This document shows positions 44,050-55,413 of a stretch of 64,000 nt of DNA, piece by piece. Numbering within the stretch: the stretch's first letter is position 1; every line of letters begins with the position of its first letter. Source of the stretch: Diphasiastrum complanatum (lineage: Eukaryota; Streptophyta; Lycopodiopsida; Lycopodiales; Lycopodiaceae); NCBI GenBank assembly GCA_029204225.1, contig CM055094.1:29805427-29869426 (forward strand), written 5' to 3'. The notes beneath the pieces are model-generated. The model did no database searches. It saw only the letters and a program-made list of their open reading frames with translations, and was not told where the DNA came from. A program made the position numbers and the translations under genes.

Positions 44050-44644
44050 AGTTTTTTCAATGACTTTGATGGTCAAGGGGAAGATCAAGAGGTTGGTCTC
44101 AAAGGACTTCAAGAACACAAGGAAAGGTGGCAATTTGGAGCTAGTCAAGAGCATCAAAGGAAGGTCATTTGGCAAATATGTTATGGATCTATTTTTGCAG
44201 GAATCTTTAAACTCAAGTAAGGTCAAAAGAGCAGCAAGGAGGTGTTGTTCAAGTTTACTTTACTTGTTCTATCTCATGTGTGAGCTATTTCATGTGAATG
44301 TGTGCAAATTGTCAAGATATGGACAAACTAGCTACATTGCCTTGCAATATCTTATTGGATTGGCTGGTTTTGCTGATGGAAATGAAGCTATTGGAGGTTC
44401 ATTATGTCACTCATTCATGGCCAAGTCATCAAGTGTTGATGATATCTTGTGGCAAGATGGAGATGGAGGCTCATTTATGGAGTTTTATGGTGGAGACATA
44501 TCAAGAAAGGACAAAGTTGGAGGAGACAAGCAAGCAAATGGTCATCATTCACATTTATGGTTTGGTTGCTGTAATTTTCCAGAGAGTTCAAAGTTTGAAG
44601 CATGGAGGAATCATTTCATTTATATTCAAATTATTCTTAAATGA
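43976..44644 (+). other. Unfamiliar ORF shared by C7 and C8
   Basis: 222-codon frame. Its second half, 'VCKLSRYGQTSYIALQYL', 'FADGNEAIGGSLCHSFMAKS', 'WQDGDGGSFMEFYGG', 'CCNFPESSKFEAWRNHFIYI', is matched by the minus-strand frame at 48,926-48,339 at roughly 70 per cent identity by eye. The family is not known to me. Both copies lie in non-autonomous Copia-related elements, where RT would be expected. It is also possible that this is conserved non-coding internal sequence that happens to be open. Confidence 0.45.
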
Positions 44645-44666
44645 GGTAATGCGAGTCATTAAATAA

Positions 44667-45289
44667 ATTGGAAGCTTACTGATGTGATATAGCTACGTAT
44701 TATTGTAATTGTTCACTTGTTTTACATGGTTAATTCACTGATGTGCTCGATTGTTATCATGGGCAAAGTATGATAGTAATTTTTAGTATAAAATTTGAAA
44801 TCACAAATATTCAGATCTTGAATTTTCTAGCAAACAATATAATTGCAAGATCTTTAAAAAAAAATTAAATTTAAAAACATTATCAAATTTTTAAAAATAA
44901 TGGTAATTTTTATTTTTATTTTAATGATTATAATTATAAAAAAGATTCAGTTTACAATTTCTTTTGTTCTTTTAAACTTCAACATATAAAAAGATATAAC
45001 CTTGTTCTTTTTTATAATCATGTTTATTTTAAAAAAGAAAAATTTCAAACTTTGAGACACTTAATTGGAGAATACTTAAGGAGTGCATGCATCATTCTTG
45101 TTTAACATTGACTTTCTTACTAGCTACATTGACCAACATCATTTCATAGCCTTGCAAAAAAGAGCACTCAACACAAGCACTCAAAAGTTGTCATTGTTTT
45201 GCACCAAAACATGAGAATAGCTTTACCACATTGAGACAAAGCTAACAACAACAACAACAAACCTGTCTAGGAAGGGAAGAAAAATAAGG
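44667..45289. other. AT-rich spacer
   Basis: No gene or repeat supported. Long A/T runs fill about 44,850-45,050. It precedes a GC-richer region that holds the Cys-rich gene. Confidence 0.5.
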
Positions 45290-45769
45290 TTAGCACGTCA
45301 TGAACCCAATGAAGCGCTTTGTAGATTACAATAGACTCCTGTGACAGGGTCGACATTTTATGGGCTTAAAATTCAAAGTATGCTGACTCAATACACGTAA
45401 GAGTAGCTGTATGCTTTCGTGAGCATCTCCGATTCCCTTCAGGTAGCTTGATCTCAATAAGTTTCTGGTGTTTGTTGATCTAGTTCATGCAACGCCATGT
45501 CTCGGTGAAACCGATGCAACTACTGCAAGTTGAATTAGTCGCTGCGCAACCTCCAGGTGGTTTGCTTATCCCACCAAGGCTTTAGCCTTTGGCTTGCTTT
45601 CGGGCAGTTTTTTGTTTTTAAAATTTTCCGGATTTGCACATGGGTTCTTGTCAATTTACAGCTACAGTCCTTGGTTTACACACCTTCACAAATTTTGAGC
45701 TTGATTGTGAGTGCAGGACCCAGTTCCCAGTTGCACCTTGATTGGGAGTGCTGCTGCAGTGGCAGAAAC

Positions 45770-46184
45770 ATGACTAACGTTTCTGTGAACGAGAATGTAG
45801 GGGATTACAAGTAAAGAAGCTCATTCATCTCTAGCAAAAAAGAAGGCTTGTGTCTAATTTTGAGAAGGATCATTCTACTAATCTGCTGACCGTATCTGAC
45901 AGGAGCTTTGTCATCAGCTTAGGATCATGTGTTTGTTTGGTGGGTGCAGCTTCTTCGGCTTAAATGCCCCCGTGGCTGCTGACAACTGCGACAAGAGTGT
46001 CAACGGTGGTGTCTGCAACTGTCAGAAGAAGTCTCGCATGGAGACAGTGAGCGGGGAGAATTGCGAGAAGTGTGCCAGCGTTGGCGTATGCGAAAGAACC
46101 AAGAAGTCTACGACTCTGGCTGTGGCAGAAGACAACTGCGACAAGTGTGCAAATGGAGGCTCCTACAACAGCGACAAAAACTAG
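45770..46184 (+). CDS. Cys-rich small protein, metallothionein-like candidate
   Basis: Best host-gene candidate. Proposed model: exon 45,770-45,810, intron 45,811-45,949 (GTAAAG...GGTGCAG), exon 45,950-46,184, giving 91 residues. Three tandem modules follow the pattern NCxKCAxxGxCxxxKK: 'NCDKSVNGGVCNCQKK', 'NCEKCASVGVCERTKK', 'NCDKCANGGSYNSDKN', spaced about 30 residues apart. Cys clusters and small size recall metallothioneins, but Cys content is lower and the order fits no plant type I know. An unspliced start at 45,927 (85 residues) is an alternative. The GC content is higher than the surroundings and there is no transposon hallmark within it. Metal binding is inference only. Confidence 0.45.
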
Positions 46185-46500
46185 GCCAAAAAATCACTGC
46201 ATCGCAATCAACTCTCTCTCTCTAAGTATAGTTTAGTTTTGAAGTGTGTACTACTGCTTAGATAGGGCGCAGAGAGATCTGCACGATGTAGAATTGCCAA
46301 GTTATATTGACTCTGTTCGTTGTTGGCAGGTTTAGCGATCTAAGGCAGCTAGAATTTTGCTTATGAAATTTGGTGGCTATATTTCTAGCTCCTATATCGA
46401 CCTGATGAGGAAAAGCGTTTCAAAGTGTACATGTGTTGATTGTGGAGAATTATGAACTGAAATGTATAAATTGTTCATTATATAAACAAGAAGCATTTTT
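46185..46500 (+). other. Probable 3' untranslated region of the Cys-rich gene
   Basis: Non-coding sequence with a CT repeat just after the stop and T-rich and ATATAAAC stretches near 46,470. No definite poly(A) signal can be placed. Confidence 0.3.
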
Positions 46501-48149
46501 AGTTCCACCGACTTGATATATTTAGTGTCCTGCTCAATAGTGCTTGATGCTTGTTAGAGTTAACTTACAGTTTGTAATTTTTGAAAGTTGATAGTTTACC
46601 CGGCCCACCGTGTGTAAGAGGGATTGAAGGCCAAAGAGAAATATACACAGCCAGATGAGAGAGGTTTTTTTTTTCAATTCTACACCTTGTTTGTCTGCCG
46701 ATGCACTTGAACATTTTGATTAAAGGTATCGTTACTCAAGTTTTGCTATTGATAAATTATTGGGAGTCACATGCCCAACACTTTTATTTTTTTTCCTTTA
46801 CTGATCAAGCATCTATAACATCTTAACTGAGGAATCTGCTCCAACTCGATTAACCACCTCAAAAAGAGCTCCAACTCGATTAACCACCTCAACCGCCACA
46901 TCCAACTCAAACTAACCTCTACCTGTGACATAATCTGCCATCTACTTTAGATACAATCGCAAATTGAACTTCACAAAACGTGCAATACTGCAAACAATAT
47001 ACATCTAGTGAATTTTAAGTCGATCCGTATCCATATGAGACACGACAAACAATAAGTAGTCTGGTAAAATCAGGAAACTACGAACAATCAGATTCTTAAG
47101 CGTCGTTATGACCCAATCTCTGTGTAGACTCCATGGAAGAGGCAGAGCTAGAGTTACTCCAAACAGAAGAGCTTTCCTGTCTAAAAGATAAATTGCTTGT
47201 CTCCAAAATATTAGAAATTTACATCAAAAGACTATTTTATTATCTCAATAAACTTATCTTACTTAAGCTATATAAGGATCTACTTACTTTACTACACACA
47301 CATTTAATAAACTTGAGAAATTGAATCTTTATAAGATCTATCTACTTTACTTACTACACACAAATATCTTAGATATCTTGCATATGAAAATGACAAACAA
47401 ATTTTTTTATTCATTGAAAAAAAGGTGTCATTTTTCTAAAAGTCAACTTCTTGTAAAAGAATTATGAAATCTATTTTCGGAGAAAGATGCCGGTTCCATT
47501 CCTATACTTTGTCGGCTTTCATAAGCACTGGCCCTAGTCATACCCCTGTATGTGCTGATTCAATACTTGATTTAATACTCGAAGAGGGCTCACTTTGGCC
47601 CAAACAATATTCATACTAGTACTTGGGCAACATGCAACTTATGGATTTATGCAGGTTTAAAGATTTTATAATGGTGGCATATTTTTTTTGATAACCAACA
47701 TTTAATAAAAGATTACTAAAGTACAAATGTATGTGTACATGTATGTGCTTATAAGGCATGTCCAATATTGTGGCTACTAACAAGGAAAGCTTGGAAGTAT
47801 AAAAGATTTCTAAAAATTTCAACACACATCCCAATGCGCATTGTATCACACCGCTTGGTTTCCAATTTGCACACATAAAATGATGACAAAAGCACTTTCT
47901 CTTCACCACAACCCATCAATGTGTGGCAGATGCTGGTGTAAGCACCGTCTTTGCATTTTGCCAGATGCTCAAGAGTGTAATGAAGGGCTTGAAAAGAAAC
48001 GATATTGAATATTTTTTTGCCAACCATTCGTGTTTTACTCGTAATTCTACCTTATAGAGCCAGGAGTTTTATTTTCACAAGTAGTCCTCATAGACATCTT
48101 ACAAGGGGCATAGAATCTAGATTGCTTTTGGAAGTCCATGTCTATATTT
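46501..48149. other. Stretch with unknown minus-strand frames
   Basis: Overlapping minus-strand frames at 48,027-47,749 ('ALHYTLEHLAKCKDGAYTS', 'CKLETKRCDTMRIGMCVEIF') and 47,909-47,616 are in different phases. The first looks protein-like but no domain is recognised. Apart from the duplication near 46,838, I see nothing else that can be supported. Confidence 0.3.
46838..46895. repeat. Short direct duplication
   Basis: GCTCCAACTCGATTAACCAC plus CTCAA occurs twice about 30 bp apart, the copies separated by AAAGA. Confidence 0.75.
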
Positions 48150-48974
48150 GCCATTTGGACGTACAAAAAACAACATTTCTTTCCAAGTGATGTCCTATGC
48201 TTCATGAACAAGTCCTTTCCCAATGCTTTGGTGCAGATATCAGCTACACATTTCCTTGAGGACACATGTTGAAGCTCCACCTCCTTTGCAATGACTTGCT
48301 CCCTCACAAAATGTTGTTGTACTTCAACATGCTTGCTCCTAGCATAGTTTTTTGACAATATAACTTTGATCCATCATAAGAATGATCTCTTTCCTAAGAA
48401 TAGATCTCCTTTCAATGACCATGTAATGCTCAAAATAGAAACAACCATTATTGATATAGAGATTAGTGTCCACTTGGGATGCTTCACTATTTCTTGCATC
48501 AATTTTACATGTCAAGAAGTCACTAATACATGAAGAATCAAATAGAATGTAAATGAAATGATTCCACCATGATTCCAACTCTGAACTCTCTGGAAAAATA
48601 CAGCAAACAAACAATAAATGTGAGTGATCAACTTTTGCTTGCATGTCTTCTCCTTCTATATCCTTTGTTGCCATGTATCCACCATGATACTCCATGAATG
48701 AGCTTCCATCTCCATCTTTCCATAAGATGCCATCATCACTTGATGACTTGACCATGAATGAGTGATATAATGAGCCTCCAATAGCTTCATTTCCATCAGC
48801 AAAACTAGCCAAGAATGCTAGTACAAATTCGACATCAAAACAATGCTCACCAATGTAGCTAGTTTTACCATATCTTGACAATTTGCACACATCCACATGA
48901 AAATGCTCAAACATGAGATAGTACAAGTAAAGTAGACTTGAACAACACTTCCTTGCTATTCTTTTGATCTTACT
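48150..48974 (-). mobile_element. Non-autonomous Copia-related fragment C8
   Basis: On the minus strand the shared unfamiliar frame (48,926-48,339) is followed by the last part of a Copia RNase H (48,358-48,150: 'ARSKHVEVQQHFVREQV', 'CVADICTKALGKDLF'). RT, integrase and gag are absent. The 5' side is cut at about 48,974 by the gypsy LTR. It shows that the unfamiliar frame sits upstream of RNase H, where RT would normally be. Confidence 0.7.
48339..48926 (-). other. C8 copy of the unfamiliar ORF
   Basis: 195-codon frame with 'VCKLSRYGKTSYIG', 'FADGNEAIGGSLYHSFMVKS', 'WKDGDGSSFMEYHGGY', 'CCIFPESSELESWWNHFIYI', and a C-terminal part 'RNSEASQVDTNLYI' that resembles the C5 ORF. Compared with C7 there is an in-frame length difference before 'FADGNEAIGG'. 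Similarity on the DNA level continues upstream to the C8 break. Confidence 0.45.
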
Positions 48975-49207
48975 TTATTCATAAACAACAAAGGGTCGAG
49001 ACCCTACAGTCATCCTCTGACAGGCTGGATGATTATACTACAATATTTGTGCCCGTAGATATGCAAATCTGAATCTGTGTGCAGGTTCAGACCCATCAGA
49101 TCTGTGTGTGTCTGAAAAGGAAAATGAAGTTTGTATTTATATTCTTCTTAGGCTCAGAAGCTAGGTTGCATGGTAGAGCATCTGAGGCTGGGGAGAATCC
49201 GTAAACA
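48975..49207 (+). repeat. LTR-like repeat, copy 1
   Basis: Shares almost its whole length with 62,984-63,213, from TTATTCATAAACAACAAAG to GGAGAATCCGTAAACA. It interrupts C8. The position before a gypsy-type primer site suggests it is the 5' LTR of G1, though the TG start expected of an LTR is not seen. Confidence 0.6.
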
Positions 49208-49582
49208 TTTGGCGCGCATTGCCATTGTTGTTTTTCCAATAGGCATGGTCTATGTGTTTCTCTGTTTGCTTGTTTTTCTTGCAAAACCTTTTCAAACCAG
49301 TGTCCTATTTGACCTAAGCATTCTTTCGATGCTCCTCTGCTCTGATCTGAAACGTTTTTCAACGAAATTCATCCACAAATCAGTTTACCACATGTTCTTC
49401 AAACATTCAGCACAACATAAAACTAAACAAACTCCAAGAATGCTGAATCTGAAGTTCCACATTCCAAAATTGTAAGACAAACCAAGAAAATCTAAACCAG
49501 CAATGTTTACAACCTGACGCCCAATGTGTTGCATGCACTCATTGAAACCATGAACATTCATTGCAACCGGCGCTCTTCTGAA

Positions 49583-49930
49583 ATCTCAATCGACGGCCTA
49601 CGTGAAATCTCAACCGACGGCCTGTGTTAAATCTCAACCGACAGCCTGTGTGAAATCTCAACCGATGGCCTACTTGAAATCTCAACCAACGGGCTGCGTT
49701 AAATCTCAACCAACGGGCTGCGTTAAATCTCGACCGATGGGTTTTGATCAAATCTGGACTGACAGGTTTTGATCAAATCTCGACCGATGGGTTTTTGCTG
49801 AAATCTCGATCGACGGCTTTTTTTTGAAATCTTACGAGTTTTCGATCAAATTTCGACCGACGGATTCTGGGTGAAATCTCGACCGACGGGTTCTGGGTCC
49901 AATCTCAACCGAAGGGGTTCCTCACCATCT
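49583..49930. repeat. Minisatellite of about 30 bp
   Basis: About a dozen units close to GAAATCTCAACCGACGGCCT plus TGTGTTA-type sequence, with variants in the last third. On the minus strand ten-codon units read 'RRLRFHVG'-like peptides over seven units (49,751-49,539). It lies in the leader of G1, between primer site and gag. Confidence 0.85.
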
Positions 49931-50255
49931 CAACCGGACCCAATCCATGACAGACCACAGAACTATCAAAGGAAACCTCTGATTGGCATTTGGACTGAAC
50001 CACCAACTTCCCAGCACCTTCGAGACTAAAAAAAAAAAAAGGGCATGAACACCAAAAAAATTTTCAAAAAACAACACCCATACCAATAGAAGCTCTTTTC
50101 ATACTGAGTTTCTCCTTGACTTCCTGAAAAAATCCAGCAAAATCCTAAAAAATCAAAAAACATCAAAAACCCAAAAACCAAGTCCTCAAATCCCAGACAA
50201 TTATTCATACGAGGTAAGGTCCCCTGTAGCTAAACAAATCAAACGTCACAGGTTC

Positions 50256-51077
50256 TACACACAAACACACGAGCCATCCACAAACCCATTCAAGGGACAA
50301 GAACCTGATAAAGCTGAGTCCTCACGTGCACGACCCCAATTTTATGGTGTTGAACCCTCCCAGGTCAGAATCAACCTTAATGGTGCTTCTGCCACTCACG
50401 GAGCTCATCTTGAGAGACGTACACACAAATTAGATCTACCTAAGTTTGACGGTAGTTCGGACCCTCAAAGATTTTTGCAAATCTTTGAGAATGCATGTGA
50501 TGTGTATGGCAAAACATCCCCCGATGCTATGGTCCAACTCTTTTCGATGACCATGATCGCTAAAGCACGTGACTGGTTTTTCAACCTTGATCGTGAAGAG
50601 AGGACAGACTGGTCAAGTTTGAAAGAGTCCTTTATCAAGCGTTTTAAGCCATTTTGCTTGATCGAGAGCCCTTTTGTCAAATTGAGTAACATCAAAATGA
50701 CAAAAGACGAACGCGTACGAGACTATATTGAGCATTTCAAATGCCTCAAAAGTCAAGTACAAGAACAGCCCTCCGAACAGATGCTCATCATCTGGTTCTT
50801 AGTTGGCTTTACAAGATGGATTAGATGCAAGCTTAAATCCAATGATGAATATATGAGCCTAAAGTTAGCTATGTCTGATCCCATCAAAGAAGAAGACGAG
50901 GGATCAGATGTTGATGAATCCAGAGAAAGAAGAGCACCACGTACGCTCCTATCCATGAGTCAAAGCCAATCAAGGACACTCGAGATCAGCTTTGGAAATC
51001 CCAGTTGGAGTTGCTTAATAAGCAACATCAACTACAGATGGAGAAACTCACCAATGAGTTTCAAACTACATCCCTGA
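50256..51077 (+). pseudogene. gag: G1 gag
   Basis: Open frame with the retrotransposon Gag domain: 'LDLPKFDGSSDPQRFLQIFE', 'LFSMTMIAKARDWFFNLDRE', 'WSSLKESFIKRFKPFCLIES', 'LSNIKMTKDERVRDYIEHFK'. The frame is lost around 50,930. It packages RNA in the gypsy particle. A start codon is not clear; the frame is open from about 50,256. Confidence 0.85.
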
Positions 51078-51159
51078 AGTCTATCCAAAGCAGTATGTCT
51101 GGTCAGCCAAACACTACGTAGGTACCTTATAGAAGAAAACCAATATTGTGCCCACACTG

Positions 51160-51520
51160 TCGGGCTACGCATCCTGCTAATGCTTGTCCTTCATATCGGC
51201 CTATCCAAGCACATACAGTTCACAAATATGAAGAACAACCGTCATAGTCTAGACATTTCCTGACTTATCATGAATACCCACCAAAAAGTCCAGAACCATT
51301 AGCCATACAAGATGGTTATGCTGTTATACAAGGGACATTGCACACCAGATGTTTCATCTATGTGAAATTGGCCACTTCATGGTTGATTGTCCAGTCAAGA
51401 CCAAATACCATGCGGAGTGTCCCGACTGTATCAGAAAACACAATTTCAAAGACTGTCTGAAACAACCAACTACAATCCTACCTGCCCGTCACGTCAGTTA
51501 TGAATCACGATAGGATCCTC
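51160..51520 (+). pseudogene. G1 degenerate zinc-knuckle region
   Basis: Shifting plus-strand frames show 'CPHCRATHPANAC', 'CEIGHFMVDCP' and 'CPDCIRKHNFKDC', Cys/His clusters of the nucleocapsid type, interrupted by stops. No protease is recognised after them. Confidence 0.6.
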
Positions 51521-51530
51521 ATGACAACAA

Positions 51531-52500
51531 CACGAGCACCATGGCAACCAACAGTTAAACCTGTTGCTCAATCGAGAAATTTCTTGCAAACTTCTACATT
51601 ACCGCACAATATACCAGCTCCATAATGCAAAAGACACTAATATGAAATGAGTCTTTGTCGAAAGAAAGTGAAACCGATATTCTGTCATCTGCTACAATGT
51701 CCAACCAAGAGCAACCTCCATAGAAAATTGACAGTTTTTCTTCCCTTCTACAACCTCAAATCTATTTGCCTTTCCACATGCTGATAAGATTTCCAAGGTG
51801 CAAATACACAATAAATCTAGGATTCAGAAATAAAAATAGAGATTCGGTTCTGACTCTCTTGTTTAAAGAGGTCCTCAGAACATAGTACCTCAACCATACC
51901 TGCATCTCAAGCTATATCTTACATCATCTGCTATCAATGATGGTAGATTTTAGTCTCACCAACCCTGCCTTGTTTTGACAAGGGCATGTGAGAGTAAGTC
52001 TTCTTACTCTACAAACAATGGAATATTGTGATTGTAAAGATACATTATCAATGTTGATGAATGCAAGTTTTGTTCGACAAGTGCTATACAGTTCTCACTC
52101 TCTGTGACGTTTGTTTATTTCCTTGTTGTTCTTCATTCCTAGTGTGTGATTGATTCTTGCATGAGGAATAGCTACTGCACGATGTCAACCTACTATATGG
52201 AGGATGTAAGTCTCATGGTGGTAGTGGGATTTCCTCAGTTTGAGCCATGTCACTCATGTGGTCCACTTGTGGTCAAGTTGGATTGGAGACGAGTCAGTTG
52301 GTCGAGAGTATGGTAGACTCTCTATATGAGCACTGTGTTTACATGATACTTTGTGAGTCAAACCTGGTGGTTTGTTGGTGTGCTTGAGTGTGAGTCAAGT
52401 ACATGGTAGCTGTGATATGCATAACATCTTTTGGACACTCCAGACATTGCTACAAATTATTGTTTTTCACTCTTATCACATTTGAGCTTAAGGGGAGAGA
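51531..52500. other. Unreadable retroelement sequence
   Basis: No coding frame supported. The last bases (TTGAGCTTAAGGGGAGAGAG) look like a polypurine tract in front of the LTR at 52,501, so this is probably the internal 3' end of a plus-strand element. Confidence 0.4.
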
Positions 52501-52937
52501 GTTAGAAATCAGAGTTAATCTGATATACATTTTATGTAAGCTCTAAATGTGATGATGTAATTACTGTATAGTTTATTTAATTTATTGTATATGGTTGTGA
52601 TCAGGACGTGACCCATTAGGATGTATTGATCGGGCACTGATCCCATGGACGGCTACTTGGGTTAGCCGGGTAGCCACACATAGAAAGAATTAGCCTGTAC
52701 AGAGCTATTTATAGTACTTGTTTGTCGGTCGAATTTGGCCATATTGGGCCCGACCTTAGTTTGACAGATGGTAGGCCAATTTTAGGACACCTGCCTTTTC
52801 ATGCAGTTTGTGAATACTCTATATGTACAATGTTTCTTTGTAATCTATTAGCTTTTGTTGTGCCATCTTTGAGAGCTTGTGAGGAGTGGCTATGGTGATT
52901 GTGTGATGTGGTCTGCATACTGCACTAGATCCTAACA
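52501..52937 (+). repeat. Probable LTR
   Basis: About 437 bp starting GTTAGAAATCAG after a polypurine tract and ending ...GATCCTAACA, which is nearly inverted to the start. A TATTTATAG stretch near 52,707 could be a promoter. Directly after it, Copia integrase sequence (C9) begins in mid-domain, so the LTR marks an insertion or recombination breakpoint. Confidence 0.6.
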
Positions 52938-54062
52938 GAATTTCAACTACTTCTCTACCAAAACTATTTTGGGGTGAAGCAATCACTTGTGCTAACTTTT
53001 TGTTCAATAGATTGCCCAACCAAGCCATTGGAGGAATCACACTACATGAAGCTCTATATGGAGAGAAGCCTAATCTAAAGGATCTAAGGATATTTGGATC
53101 CACATGCTATGTACACTTGTCCTTGGATACACAGAAGAAGGATGCTGCAACTTCCATCAAAGGCATCTTTGTGGGATATGGTGAGAATAGCAAAGGTTAT
53201 AGAGTGTTCAATCCCATCACTAAAAAAGTTGTAGTGAGTAGGGATGTTATTTTTTATGAGGGACATGCTTGTGAAATGGATGACAATCCTACTAATAATC
53301 TCGATGTCAAAGACCATGCTAGGATGGAGGAGGAGCTTCATAGTGATCAAGATCTTGAGGATCCACCTTAAGAATCAAGAACTCCAAGAAGATCCACAAG
53401 AGCAAGGGTCGATCCATCCGGGCTCACTTATGTTGGAAAAGGCGATCAGAGGGAAGTCATTTCATCTTTCACCTCTTACACTTCTCTTACTTCAATGCTT
53501 GATTAACCAACTTGCTATAAAAATGCTTGTAAATCAAAGAGTTGGATGGATGCTATGCAAGTAGAATATGATGCTCTCAAGGAGAATCATCTTGAGATCT
53601 TGTTGATCTTCCTCAAGGGAAGAAACCACTTGATTGCAAGTGGGTGTATAGATTGAAGTATAATCAAGATGGATCAATATATAAGTATAAAGCTAGGCTT
53701 GTAGCAAAAGACTTTTTGCAAACCAAAGGAATTGATTATGATGAAAATTTTGCTCCCGTGGCTAAGCTTGTAACAATAAGATTGATCATTAGTCTTGCTA
53801 CTACCTTCAATTGGGAGCTATTCCATCTTGATTTTACAAGTGCCTTCCTCAATGGCTATTTGGAGGAGGATATCTACACGAGGCAACCTGAGGGCTTCAT
53901 CAAGGAAAAGCATGAAGGAAAGGTATGTTTTATGAAGAAGATTCTCTATAGACTCACGCAAACCCCTAGAGCATGGTACTCTAGGCTAAACTCTTTTCTT
54001 ATTTCCATCAACTTTGTTTTGAGTGCTTGTGATCCATCATTGTACATAATATTTCATTAGTC
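52938..54062 (+). pseudogene. C9 integrase C-terminus and reverse transcriptase
   Basis: Plus-strand Copia pol fragment closely related to C1: 'SLPKLFWGEAITCANFLFNR', 'IKGIFVGYGENSKGYRVFNP', 'RDVIFYEGHAC', linker 'TPRRSTRARVDPSGLTY', then RT 'WVYRLKYNQDG', 'FHLDFTSAFLNGYLEEDIYT', 'PRAWYSRLNSFLISINF'. Stops at 53,371 and several frameshifts in the linker. It ends abruptly at about 54,062, before YVDD. Confidence 0.9.
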
Positions 54063-54600
54063 CACTACAGATCATTGGTAGTGTCAATATAAGACTTAAT
54101 AGCTTGTTTAGCTTGATATCCCTATGGCAGCAAGGGCAGCTTCTATCACATGCACCTTGTATGTCTGAACATATAGTCGACCTAAATTTGACATTTTAAA
54201 TCCATTTGGCATGTCAGCAAACAGGAAGATGCTCGGCGAAGGTTCCCAAAATAGCATAGTATTGAACATTCGCCTAAGGTAAAAACATGTACCAACTAGT
54301 GAAAAGAATGTTTGCCCAACTTAGTATGGATATATCTGAGGTGGATCTTGCTTCTAAAAACTCGACGAACAATTCTAACATAGTTTGTGCTAAAAATGAC
54401 CAAACAGAAAATTTTCAAGTCATTTTCCCAGAAAGATCTGACTCTTAAAAATACTTTCCTTCTCTAATGACATTTTTGATTTTGCTCATCAATCTTTCCT
54501 CATTTTTTTAAATTTTTTTTCATATATTGTCTTTTCCAAAAAAAAAATATAAATTAAGTAATGAAAATAAGAAACAAAATAAAACAAAATCTCGTTTGGA
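54063..54600. other. Unassigned stretch between C9 and G2
   Basis: No frame or motif that I can support. It may be part of the 3' region of G2. An A/T run lies near 54,536-54,552. Confidence 0.35.
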
Positions 54601-55413
54601 TCATGGTTGCTGAACTGGCGGAGCAGGTTGCCAAAACTTGCGTACTCGGCTGCCATTCACGGGAGTATCAAAACATTTTCCATCCAAATGTTCAAGAATA
54701 ACTGGTCCATAGTTTAGGATTTTCTTCACTCTGTATGGTCCTTCACCTATGAACTTCGATTTCTCCTTGATCAACTTGGTTTTATACATCAGTGCTAGAT
54801 CTCTTTTATTTAGATCCTTTTTGTGTAATCGACGATCGTACCATGCCTTATGACGGGCTTTCTCTGCTACTATCACATGAACTACCATCAATCTTGTTTC
54901 ACACAATTTGTGCAAAGCTTCATGACGTAGTTGTAAAAACTTCTCATCATTTAATTGCTTTGTTGTTCCTATGCGTAAGGTTGGTATTAAAAATTCAATT
55001 GGCATGATAGCATCTTGACCATAGACTAGTTAAAAGGGTGTTTGATTCATACTACTCTTGTAAGCAGTTCTGAATGCCCATAATGCTGCAAACAAGTCAG
55101 ATTGTATATAGGTCCCCCATTCTGTTGCAAAGGCTGTTTTGTGGCGATCTACAGGTGCAATCTTGACCTGGTTGTAACCACTAAATCCATCAAGAAAACT
55201 ATAAGCTTCCGCTCTAGCAAGGCAGTCCAAAATGCTTTCAGTAAAAGGTAACGGGAAGTGATCTTTTCTCGTTACTTTGTTCAAGGCCTTGAAATTCACA
55301 CAAATTCTCAATTTCTCATTCTTCTTAGGAACAATGACAATTGGTGAAATCCATTTGGTATGCTTGATCTCATAAATGAAATTGGCGTCAAGCAATCTCT
55401 GAAGCTCAATCAA
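54601..55413 (-). pseudogene. G2 RT N-terminus fused to integrase tail
   Basis: RT part: 'WISPIVIVPKKNEKLRICVN', 'AYSFLDGFSGYNQVKIAP', ending 'AFATEWGTY'. The frame passes directly into 'DLFAALWAFRTAYKSSMNQT', the conserved block after the gypsy integrase core. A stop at 55,030 follows, and the next frame gives the C-terminal 'WYDRRLHKKDL', 'FIGEGPYRVKKILNYGPVIL' (GPF/Y-type domain). No catalytic activity is possible. Confidence 0.88.

Larger units (their letters stand above)
42725..44666 (+). mobile_element. Non-autonomous Copia-like element C7, 5' part
   Basis: The 5' LTR (42,725-43,244) is followed by the primer site TGGTATCAGAGCT (43,245-43,257). No gag or integrase is present. Inside are a decayed RT-like frame (43,537-44,049) and the unfamiliar frame shared with C8 (to 44,644). 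No polypurine tract or 3' LTR follows, so the element is truncated near 44,666. Confidence 0.75.
48975..51530 (+). mobile_element. 5' half of Ty3/gypsy element G1
   Basis: A 233-bp LTR-like repeat (48,975-49,207) is followed directly by TTTGGCGCGCATTGCC, similar to the TTTGGCGCCGTTGCC primer region of many plant gypsy elements. Then come a leader with a minisatellite, a gypsy gag (50,256-51,077) and degenerate zinc knuckles near 51,350-51,470. No pol follows in recognisable form; readable sequence ends near 51,530. Confidence 0.65.

Noticed and set aside
45557-45814. 85-codon frame with 'ECCCSGRN' as a separate metallothionein
   Set aside because: Only its last part is likely coding, as the proposed first exon of the Cys-rich gene; the rest is hydrophobic and unlike any metallothionein.
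47133-47324. 63-codon Leu-rich frame
   Set aside because: Low complexity, no context or motif; likely chance.
49539-49751. 70-codon Arg-rich frame as an antimicrobial or protamine-like gene
   Set aside because: It is read entirely from the minisatellite and ends with the array; the repeat explains it.
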